Assembly (NCBI RefSeq): GCF_000690905.1
Contig: NZ_JMCL01000095.1
Coordinates: 1 to 45,127, forward strand
Direction of reading: 5' to 3'
DNA: 45,127 nucleotides
Origin: Pseudomonas sp. Ant30-3
GTDB taxonomy: Bacteria; Pseudomonadota; Gammaproteobacteria; Pseudomonadales; Pseudomonadaceae
Of the stretch, positions 1-6,350 are shown one piece after another. The notes below the pieces were generated by a model, which ran no database searches, was not told the origin of the DNA, and worked only from the letters and a program-made list of their open reading frames with translations. Positions within the stretch are counted from its first letter, which is position 1, and each line of letters starts with the position of its first letter. Position numbers and translations under genes: made by a program.

Positions 1-828
1 CAGGCGGGGATCGAACAGTTGGCCAGTTCGGCGCAGTCGCTCTCGACGGTCACTGAGCAGACCAATCTTGAAGTCAGCAGCCAGAAGGAAGAAACCGAGC
101 AGGTGGCAACCGCAATGAACCAGATGACCGCCACTGTGCACGATGTCGCCCGCAATGCCGAAGAGGCTGCCCTGGCGGCGCAGACAGCGGACGGCAAGGT
201 TGAAAGTGGTCAGCTCGTGGTGCGTCAGAGCATGGCGCGAATCGAGCAGCTCGCGAATTCCGCGTCTTCCGCGAGTTCCAGCATTGAGAGCTTGAGTGCA
301 GAAATCCAGAACATCGGCACGGTGCTGGGCGTCATCAAAAGTGTGGCGGAGCAGACTAACCTGCTGGCACTCAATGCGGCGATCGAGGCGGCCAGGGCGG
401 GCGAGCAAGGCAGGGGGTTTGCAGTCGTCGCCGATGAGGTGCGTGCCCTGGCCAAACGCACCCAACAATCTACAGAGGAGATTGAGCGTCTGGTCAGCGC
501 ATTGCGGTCGGCAGCCCGGTCTTCGGTGCAGCAGATAGAGAACAGCGGCGAGTTGGTCAAGCTGGCGGTGAGTGACGCGTTGCAGACCGAAAGTGCGCTG
601 GGCAGCATTGCTGCTGCCGTCTCTCTGATTCAGCAGATGAACCAGCAAATCGCCGCTGCTGCCGAACAGCAGAGCTCAGTGGCCGAGGAGATCAACCGTA
701 GCGTGACCAGCATTCGGGCCAGCGCTGACCAGTCTTCGTTGGCTATGCAAGGGAATGCAGCGTCGAGTATCGAACTGGCGCAGTTGGGGGTTGAGTTGAA
801 AGGGATGGTGGGGCACTTCAGGCTCTGA
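1..828 (+). CDS. Methyl-accepting chemotaxis protein, C-terminal part (5' end outside window)
   Basis: The reading frame is open from base 1, so only the last 275 or so codons are present. They form the cytoplasmic signalling domain of a chemoreceptor: a long antiparallel coiled coil whose hairpin tip carries the conserved NLLALNAAIEAARAGE segment followed by GFAVVADEVRALA. This tip binds CheA and CheW and controls the kinase that drives flagellar switching. The ligand-binding domain, membrane segments and HAMP domain lie upstream of the window, so the stimulus cannot be deduced. No CheR-tethering pentapeptide is seen; the protein ends in GHFRL. The family assignment is secure. Confidence 0.95.
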   Translation, partial: QAGIEQLASSAQSLSTVTEQTNLEVSSQKEETEQVATAMNQMTATVHDVARNAEEAALAAQTADGKVESGQLVVRQSMARIEQLANSASSASSSIESLSAEIQNIGTVLGVIKSVAEQTNLLALNAAIEAARAGEQGRGFAVVADEVRALAKRTQQSTEEIERLVSALRSAARSSVQQIENSGELVKLAVSDALQTESALGSIAAAVSLIQQMNQQIAAAAEQQSSVAEEINRSVTSIRASADQSSLAMQGNAASSIELAQLGVELKGMVGHFRL

Positions 829-831
829 GGC

Positions 832-864
832 AAAAAAAGCCACCGGTTCAGGTGGCTTTCTTTT
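832..864. terminator. Bidirectional intrinsic terminator
   Basis: A six-base-pair stem (839-844 with 851-856, loop GGTTCA) is flanked by an A-run on the left and a T-rich run on the right. It can end both the chemoreceptor transcript and the convergent minus-strand gene. Confidence 0.85.
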
Positions 865-877
865 CATCGGTTGCAGA

Positions 878-1648
878 TCAGTCGTAGATTACTTTTTTCT
901 TCCAGTCTGCATCGGCGTCGACCTCTCTGAGGCCCTCGGTGAGCTCGTTCACTTCGCCTTCAACCGGTGCAATGTCGTCCATTACTTGCGCGTTGGCGCG
1001 CGCGAGGAGTTTTTCCAGATAGTCCAGCTGTTCCGCGTAGAGTTGTGGTTCCTGTTGCTTGCGCAAGTATTGCACACCGCGTTCGAATGCCAGGCGCGCC
1101 TGGCCAGGCTGGTTCTGTTGCAGGGACTTCTGGCCGAGGTTGTTGAAGAACTCGATGTGCAGCAGGACCAGAATATGTCGAACTTCGCGGACCCAGCGTT
1201 TGGCTTCGTTGGCCGGCAAAAAACCGTCGTGTGCGGCGCGGGTGATCTGACCGTGAAGCGCTTCCAGAAGGAAACGCACATCTTTGGCTTTGGCTTCCGT
1301 CTGAATCGGCGCCGGGGGATTGTTGACCGGAATCGACTCTCCTTGGGCAGCCAGCGCATTCAGTTCGCCGATCCTCGCCTTCAAGTTGGCGCTGGACTTT
1401 TCCAGATTCAACAAGCGCTGGCAGACGTTCAGTTCCAGGCGGGTCAAGAGCAGCTTGAGCGCCGGGGTCATCAGCTGGCCGGGAAAGGTTTCGGTGATTT
1501 CTCCACAGCGGCGCAAGCGGTCATTGAGTTCGACTTTGGTGCGGGCTTTTTCCAGCTTATTGTTTTCCACCACATGGTTCATGTAGCCAATGGCGATCAA
1601 TAGCGCAATCCCGGCTACGACTAGCAGGGTGATCATGAGTGGTGTCAC
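878..1648 (-). CDS. Conserved membrane-anchored protein of unknown function
   Basis: This 256-residue protein has one strongly hydrophobic segment at about residues 5-23. A charged, mostly helical soluble part follows, with a coiled-coil-like stretch near residues 60-95 and TPR-like helices near 175-220 (QPGQARLAFERGVQYL). The likely topology is an N-terminal anchor with a cytoplasmic domain. The GTG start at 1648 is preceded by AGAGG eight bases upstream; an internal ATG at 1636 would remove four residues. It is a single gene that ends at the shared terminator with the chemoreceptor. I do not recognise a named family. The TPR-like part suggests a protein-interaction or scaffold role, which is inference only. 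Confidence 0.8.
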   Translation of the reverse strand: MTPLMITLLVVAGIALLIAIGYMNHVVENNKLEKARTKVELNDRLRRCGEITETFPGQLMTPALKLLLTRLELNVCQRLLNLEKSSANLKARIGELNALAAQGESIPVNNPPAPIQTEAKAKDVRFLLEALHGQITRAAHDGFLPANEAKRWVREVRHILVLLHIEFFNNLGQKSLQQNQPGQARLAFERGVQYLRKQQEPQLYAEQLDYLEKLLARANAQVMDDIAPVEGEVNELTEGLREVDADADWKKKVIYD

Positions 1649-1932
1649 CGGTAAGACCTCTTTATAGGGTTCGCGTGCGAGTGTAGTGACTCGGCATTGG
1701 GTCGCATAGGACCGCTCGGCGAGTCAACCGGCGGTTACACTTATATCGGCCGGTGTCAGGCTTATATAAGCACCGCGTAAAAAATTGCATTTTGCCATCA
1801 TCTGCTGCCCACGGACTATAACGCCTTGGCAGTCGACAGAATATAGGCGTCAACCTCTGGTCGTGGCAAAACCCGGATTGGTGACCTAAAGCAGGGCGAA
1901 GTCATTGATTTAAATAAATTTATATATGGGGG
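1649..1932. other. Intergenic region upstream of the tRNA cluster
   Basis: No credible coding frame is seen in these 284 bases. The left end carries the Shine-Dalgarno sequence of the minus-strand gene. The short palindrome CTTATATAAG lies at 1764-1773. The right end (1907-1927) is a nearly pure A/T block directly before the tRNA promoter and looks like an UP element. Confidence 0.5.
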
Positions 1933-1961
1933 TTGACGACCCCCCAATCCATCCATAGAAT
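1933..1961 (+). promoter_or_regulatory. Stable-RNA promoter of the tRNA cluster
   Basis: A TTGACG -35 box (1933-1938) and a TAGAAT -10 box (1956-1961) are 17 bases apart. An A/T-rich UP-like block lies upstream, and a GCGCGCC discriminator follows the -10 box. This discriminator is typical of stringently controlled tRNA and rRNA promoters. The first tRNA begins about 60 bases downstream. Confidence 0.85.
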
Positions 1962-2023
1962 GCGCGCCACTTACAGCGTAAAGCACACAGCGGAACGCGG
2001 TAGGAAGTGAATGTTGTACGTGT

Positions 2024-2099
2024 GTCCCCTTCGTCTAGTGGCCTAGGACACCGCCCTTTCACGGCGGTAACAGGGGTTCGAGTCCCCTAGGGGACGCCA
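2024..2099 (+). tRNA. tRNA-Glu (anticodon TTC), copy 1
   Basis: A full 76-base cloverleaf with a GTCCCC/GGGGAC acceptor stem, anticodon loop CTTTCAC, T-arm GGTTCGAGTCC and encoded CCA end. It is the first gene of the four-tRNA transcript and is identical to the second copy at 2282. Confidence 0.98.
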
Positions 2100-2101
2100 T
2101 T

Positions 2102-2177
<76 letters not shown>

Positions 2178-2281
2178 ATTTTAAACAGCGTTGCTTTTGG
2201 GCAGCGCTGAGTGAAACCAGAACCAATTCTTCGGATGCGGTTCTGGGCACCGAAACACACACCATGTGTTCCGGGCAGCGT

Positions 2282-2357
2282 GTCCCCTTCGTCTAGTGGC
2301 CTAGGACACCGCCCTTTCACGGCGGTAACAGGGGTTCGAGTCCCCTAGGGGACGCCA
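2282..2357 (+). tRNA. tRNA-Glu (anticodon TTC), copy 2
   Basis: Identical base for base to the copy at 2024-2099. The roughly 100-base spacer before it contains no separate promoter that I can see, so it is probably cotranscribed. Confidence 0.98.
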
Positions 2358-2360
2358 TTT

Positions 2361-2436
<76 letters not shown>

Positions 2437-2443
2437 ATTTCAC

Positions 2444-2472
2444 AAAAACGCCGCTCATTGAGCGGCGTTTTT
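2444..2472. terminator. Bidirectional terminator after the tRNA cluster
   Basis: The stem ACGCCGCTC/GAGCGGCGT has a three-base loop and is flanked by five A and five T residues. It ends the tRNA transcript and can also end the leftward lysE operon. Confidence 0.9.
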
Positions 2473-2548
2473 GTATGCCCGCGATTTAACCGACCAAGTC
2501 GAAAAGGCCTGCCAGCTTGGCTGTGCGGGCCTTTTGCCTGGGGCGGAT

Positions 2549-3190
2549 TTACATCGACAGCATCATTCGCCCTGCGAACAAAATCAGGATCACTCCCATC
2601 GTCCGCTCAAACCAGTGCCCCATGCGCATGAACATGAGCCGAACCCGTGGGCTGGAAAAGAACAGCGCGACTATCACAAACCACAGTGCATTGACGAAAC
2701 ACATCCAGACGCCATACATCGCCTGCACGCTGAGCGGTGTTGTGACGCTAACGAGGGTAGTAAAGATTGCCAGGAAAAACAGCGTCGCCTTGGGATTGGT
2801 AGCGTTGGTCAGAAACCCTGTGGTGAACGCCTTTGGCAGCGTCTGCTCGACCTTCGGTTCGTCTGGTCCTTTGTCTCCCTCCAGTGCTGATTTGGGTTGG
2901 CTGCGCAACAGACTGGCGCCCAGGTACAGGATGTAGGCGCCGCCCACGACCTTGGCCACGGTCAATAGCCACGGCGTGGTGTGCATCAACGCGCCGACGC
3001 CGAGTAGGGTGTAGAGCACATGCACGGAAATTCCCGCGCCGATGCCCAGAGCCGTACAGATGCCAACCCATCGACCGAAGCGCACGCTCTGACGGATGGT
3101 GACGGCAAAGTCAGCGCCGGGCGCGACCACGGCGAGAAAGTGAATCGTAGCCAACGCCACAAACTCGCCAAAGTAATTCGAAAGCTCCAT
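2549..3190 (-). CDS. LysE/RhtB-family amino acid exporter
   Basis: This 213-residue, strongly hydrophobic protein has about six membrane segments and the family's N-terminal signature near AVVAPGADFAVTIRQS. LysE/RhtB proteins export free amino acids or their derivatives across the inner membrane. The ATG at 3190 was chosen over a longer upstream frame because GGAG lies six bases before it and the length then matches the family. It starts one base after the oxygenase stop codon, with its Shine-Dalgarno inside the oxygenase gene, so the two are very likely translationally coupled. This coupling suggests it exports the oxygenase product; the actual substrate is not known. Confidence 0.9.
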   Translation of the reverse strand: MELSNYFGEFVALATIHFLAVVAPGADFAVTIRQSVRFGRWVGICTALGIGAGISVHVLYTLLGVGALMHTTPWLLTVAKVVGGAYILYLGASLLRSQPKSALEGDKGPDEPKVEQTLPKAFTTGFLTNATNPKATLFFLAIFTTLVSVTTPLSVQAMYGVWMCFVNALWFVIVALFFSSPRVRLMFMRMGHWFERTMGVILILFAGRMMLSM

Positions 3191-3191
3191 T

Positions 3192-3962
3192 TCAACTCCA
3201 GAAAGTGAGGGGTGAGGCGTCGCCGCGATAGCCGACAAAAAATGAAAGGCTCAAGCGCGGATCTGCCACCCCTGGCGTCACAGCGTGCATGCGCCGCGAA
3301 TTGAACATGATGAAGTCGCCAGGCTCGGGTAAAACTTCCAGGGTCGGAGTACCCAGTAGCGACGGATCGATCCCGTAACTGTCGCCGCGCATTTCGTCGA
3401 ACTCATCCGGTGAAATATCGTGATCCCACATTTGCAGAGCCCCACCCTCGGTGGGCATGTTCAGGTAGACGTTGCAGGCAAATTGCGCTTCCAGGCTCCT
3501 GGCCTGACTGCTGTCGGGAGCGTCCTTGGCGAATATGTCGTGGTGCGCCAGAAAGCAAACGCCGGGTTTCACAACGCGCGATAGGCCGACATACATTTTG
3601 CGACCGTACAGGTTTTCCAGATGCGCACCTGCCGGCCAGGTCTCATCAAGCATGCAGCGCAGGGTGTCCACCGGGGATGAGGAGGGGGCACATCGGTTGC
3701 GCAGCTCTGCAATGTTGCGAGTCGCGCGCTCGAAATAGTCTTCGATCAGCAACGGCTGATTTTCCGCTTCATAGAACGCCATACCGATACGGCCGATGCT
3801 CGGGGCGTTGATGTAGCCTTCGAACCCAGGTGCGAGAATTCTATCGCCAATCTGAATCGCCAGCGGCGCAGGCAGGAAGCCTTTGACACGCAGGGCGAGG
3901 ATTTCCTCATTAGCAAGTTTTTTTATGCACGTCTCATCGAGACACTCGACGTCAAGCATCAT
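3192..3962 (-). CDS. Fe(II)/2-oxoglutarate-dependent oxygenase, probable amino acid hydroxylase
   Basis: This 256-residue protein carries the facial-triad pattern of the 2-oxoglutarate oxygenases. The HxD motif is H140 and D142 (in LAHHDIF), the distal histidine is H226 (in RMHAVTPG), and R236 (in PRLSLSF) is the probable 2-oxoglutarate anchor. The expected reaction is oxygen- and 2-oxoglutarate-dependent hydroxylation with release of succinate and CO2. Its size and small single-domain build resemble the free-amino-acid oxygenases related to BesD. However, the iron-binding aspartate is present, whereas the halogenases have glycine, so hydroxylation is expected. It lies between an AlaX gene and a coupled LysE exporter. 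A free amino acid substrate is inferred from this context. Confidence 0.85.
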   Translation of the reverse strand: MMLDVECLDETCIKKLANEEILALRVKGFLPAPLAIQIGDRILAPGFEGYINAPSIGRIGMAFYEAENQPLLIEDYFERATRNIAELRNRCAPSSSPVDTLRCMLDETWPAGAHLENLYGRKMYVGLSRVVKPGVCFLAHHDIFAKDAPDSSQARSLEAQFACNVYLNMPTEGGALQMWDHDISPDEFDEMRGDSYGIDPSLLGTPTLEVLPEPGDFIMFNSRRMHAVTPGVADPRLSLSFFVGYRGDASPLTFWS

Positions 3963-4045
3963 GGTTCAGGTCCATCTATCAGAGATCAGCCAAACCTGCG
4001 TAGGCAGGCTCCTTCGGCGTCAGGCGATGAAGGTGCCGCCATCGC

Positions 4046-4672
4046 TCAGTCCACGCTGTAGTGAACTGACAGGGTTCCTTTTTTTTGCGAAATGGAATCG
4101 ATGGTCATCACGCCCAAATCCTTCAGGCTGCGTACATGGGTTCCGCCGCAGCCATAAGCCGGCAGGTCACCGAAACCTATTTCCCGGGCGCCTTCGCGCA
4201 GCGAGATCAAGCGCGGCAGGTCATCGTCAATCCATTGATCGATAGCCTTTTGAACCGCAGTCGGGTCTACATCTTGTGCGGCGTCGGTTGGTTTGAATTG
4301 CACGCGACCCTCGCCAGGCCAGTGATGAGCCTTGATCGGCATCCAGCCCATGGCCTGGACGAAATGGCCGATCAGATGGCCGGCGGAGTGCATCCGCGTA
4401 TTAAATCGGCGGCGCTGCTCGTCCACGTGAATCAGGGTCATGCCGATATCCACCGGGCGATCAACGAAGTGAATGATCCGGTCCGGATCCTGAAGCACGC
4501 GCAGTACCCGACTTTCGCCGATCCAGCCGATGTCGTAAGGCTGCCCGCCGCCTTGAGGATGGAAAAGTGTGGCGCGCAACTCCACGGCGAACTCGTTCTC
4601 GCAGGGCGCGCATTCCAGGACTTCCACATTGGCTTTGAGGTCGTCATTGTGGAAAAAGAGGCGAAGTGTCAT
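4046..4672 (-). CDS. AlaX-type alanyl-tRNA editing protein
   Basis: This 208-residue stand-alone editing domain is homologous to the editing domain of alanyl-tRNA synthetase. It shows HPQGGGQP (38-45) and the zinc and catalytic motifs HxxxH (H95, H99) and CxxxH (C175, H179). AlaX proteins hydrolyse wrongly charged aminoacyl-tRNA, classically Ser- or Gly-tRNA-Ala. The ATG at 4672 begins MTLRLFFHNDD; the open frame continues upstream, but that would overlap the divergent regulator's control region. It is the first gene of the leftward alaX-oxygenase-lysE set, 83 bases before the oxygenase. In this setting it may clear tRNA charged with the modified amino acid, which is inference. Confidence 0.9.
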   Translation of the reverse strand: MTLRLFFHNDDLKANVEVLECAPCENEFAVELRATLFHPQGGGQPYDIGWIGESRVLRVLQDPDRIIHFVDRPVDIGMTLIHVDEQRRRFNTRMHSAGHLIGHFVQAMGWMPIKAHHWPGEGRVQFKPTDAAQDVDPTAVQKAIDQWIDDDLPRLISLREGAREIGFGDLPAYGCGGTHVRSLKDLGVMTIDSISQKKGTLSVHYSVD

Positions 4673-4697
4673 ATCCCAAGCCCTGATTAAAGTACTT

Positions 4698-4714
4698 CTT
4701 TCATTATATGAAGG
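4698..4714. promoter_or_regulatory. Palindrome in the alaX/lysR divergent region, candidate operator
   Basis: The imperfect inverted repeat CTTTCAT-TAT-ATGAAGG has 6 of 7 pairs. It sits in the 89-base gap between the divergent alaX-type gene and the LysR regulator, which is where LysR proteins normally bind to control both themselves and the neighbouring operon. Confidence 0.45.
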
Positions 4715-4761
4715 CTGGATTTGCGTGATAATCCGTTCAAACATCAAAGGACTGTTGCGTT

Positions 4762-5763
4762 GTGAGCATAAATCTTCCACTGCCGCTGCTGGGTGAAATG
4801 GCCATTTTCGTCAGGGTTGTCGAGACCGGCAGCTTCTCTGAAGCGGCCCGCCAGTTAGGCTCTTCACCCTCAGCCGTGAGTCGCAGCATCTCCCGACTGG
4901 AGAAGGCGCTTGCGATCCGCTTGCTTCAACGAACCACGCGCAAGCTTCGTCTGAGCGATGGCGGCGAGGAGGTATTCCAGCGCTGCCAGGAGATGGTCAG
5001 CGCGGCCCGTTCCGTGATGGAGATCAGCGGGCAATTCACCCAGGAGGCTGAAGGCCTGGTCCGTATCAGCGTCCCTAAGGCGGTGGGACGATTCGTGATC
5101 CATCCACACATGCCGGAGTTTTTGCGGCGTTATCCCAAAGTCGATGTGGAACTGTTGCTTGAGGACCGCCAGGTGGACCTGATCGATGACAATGTGGATC
5201 TGGCAATTCGTATCACCGATCGCCCACCCGCCGGTCTGGTGGGGCGTCAGTTGTTGACCATCGACCACTTGCTCTGCGCGACGCCGCAATACCTGGCAGA
5301 GCACGGTACGCCCACCTCCCCGCAGGATTTAGTCGCCCACAGTTGCATCTATCTGGGCGAAACGCCGAGTGATGCGCGCTGGAAATTCAAAAAGGGCACG
5401 AAGGCAGTCACTGTGGGAGTACGAGGGCGTTACGCGGCTAATCACACGGGCGTCCGCCTGGGGGCTGTTTTGCAGCACATCGGAATTGGCAGCCTGCCTT
5501 ACTTCACCGCGCGTTATGCGCTGGAGCAGGGCTTGATTGTGCAGGTGTTGCCGGACTGGACGTTTCAGGCGTCGTCTTATCACGGTGGTGCCTGGTTGTT
5601 GCACTCGCCGACGCGCTATATGCCGCCGAAGCTACGGGTGTTGATTGATTATCTGGTGGAGTGTCTGCAGAGAGAACCGACGTTGAGCAAGCCGGGTACA
5701 ACGGGTGTGTCGAGCAGTGCCGCGACGCAGTATGAATTGCCGGAGAGTGAGGGCTTGCTCTGA
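4762..5763 (+). CDS. LysR-family transcriptional regulator
   Basis: The protein has 333 residues. The N-terminal winged helix-turn-helix spans about residues 13-70 (SFSEAARQLGSSPSAVSRSI, then LEKALAIRLLQRTTRKLRL). A periplasmic-binding-protein-like effector domain fills about residues 100-300. The start is a GTG with AAAGG eleven bases upstream; an ATG at 4798 is the alternative. It is transcribed divergently from the AlaX-oxygenase-LysE genes and most likely controls them, perhaps in response to the amino acid they handle. The C-terminal 25 residues look disordered. No effector can be deduced from the sequence. Confidence 0.9.
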   Translation: MSINLPLPLLGEMAIFVRVVETGSFSEAARQLGSSPSAVSRSISRLEKALAIRLLQRTTRKLRLSDGGEEVFQRCQEMVSAARSVMEISGQFTQEAEGLVRISVPKAVGRFVIHPHMPEFLRRYPKVDVELLLEDRQVDLIDDNVDLAIRITDRPPAGLVGRQLLTIDHLLCATPQYLAEHGTPTSPQDLVAHSCIYLGETPSDARWKFKKGTKAVTVGVRGRYAANHTGVRLGAVLQHIGIGSLPYFTARYALEQGLIVQVLPDWTFQASSYHGGAWLLHSPTRYMPPKLRVLIDYLVECLQREPTLSKPGTTGVSSSAATQYELPESEGLL

Positions 5764-5814
5764 TTTCCACTTCGCGATCAGGCCACCCCGTCACTGCCTG
5801 GTCTTAGGCCGAAA

Positions 5815-5849
5815 CAAAAAAGGCCCGCATGAGCAGTCATGCGGGCCTT
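5815..5849 (-). terminator. Intrinsic terminator of the PA2817-like gene
   Basis: The perfect 11-bp stem GGCCCGCATGA/TCATGCGGGCC has a four-base loop. Read on the minus strand it is followed by a run of T. On the plus strand the T-run is poor, so it mainly serves the leftward transcript. Confidence 0.85.
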
Positions 5850-5868
5850 GTGCATTCCTGATTCAGGT

Positions 5869-6276
5869 TCAGTGCTTGCTGTCATCGTCCGACATGGCCA
5901 GCAACTGCTTCTCCTGATTCCAGTCGAACGGTTCGTCGTTTTGTTCAGCTTCGAAACGACGCTCTTCCAGTGCCTGATACAGAGCGATTTCCTCATCAGG
6001 CATGTAGTGCAGGCAGTCGCCGGCGAAGTACCACAGCAGGTCGCGCGGAACCAGGTGGGCGATTTGCGGATAGCGGGTAATCACCTGGCACAGGATGTCC
6101 TGGCCCAAGTATTGGCTTTCGATCGGATCAACCGGCAGCAAGGCACGCAGTTCGTCGAAGCGCTCCAGAAACAAGGCATGGCTTTCTTCGGGAACCTGCT
6201 CGGCCTCACCCACGGCGACCAGGATGCTACGCAAGTGGTCGAGCAAAACGAGATGATCGGCAACGATGTTGGACAC
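5869..6276 (-). CDS. PA2817-family conserved protein
   Basis: A 135-residue soluble acidic protein with no signal peptide or membrane segment, rich in leucine and aspartate/glutamate (LVLLDHLRSILVAVGEAEQ; ending in SDDDSKH). The GTG at 6276 is preceded by GAGG nine bases upstream, whereas the longer frame would begin with TTG. It matches what I remember of the small PA2817 family that lies beside the fadE-type acyl-CoA dehydrogenase in Pseudomonas. No biochemical function is known to me. It is separated from fadE by a terminator, so it probably has its own promoter. Confidence 0.8.
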   Translation of the reverse strand: MSNIVADHLVLLDHLRSILVAVGEAEQVPEESHALFLERFDELRALLPVDPIESQYLGQDILCQVITRYPQIAHLVPRDLLWYFAGDCLHYMPDEEIALYQALEERRFEAEQNDEPFDWNQEKQLLAMSDDDSKH

Positions 6277-6297
6277 GAGATAAGTCCTCAAGAGCAA

Positions 6298-6335
6298 AAC
6301 GGGCGCGGGAGTATAAAGCTCCGGCGCCCGTTTTT
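6298..6335. terminator. Bidirectional terminator downstream of fadE
   Basis: The 12-bp arms 6300-6311 and 6319-6330 have one mismatch and a seven-base loop. T-runs follow on both strands: five on the plus strand and four on the minus strand. It ends the fadE transcript. Confidence 0.75.
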
Positions 6336-6350
6336 ACATGGTGGGTGGGA

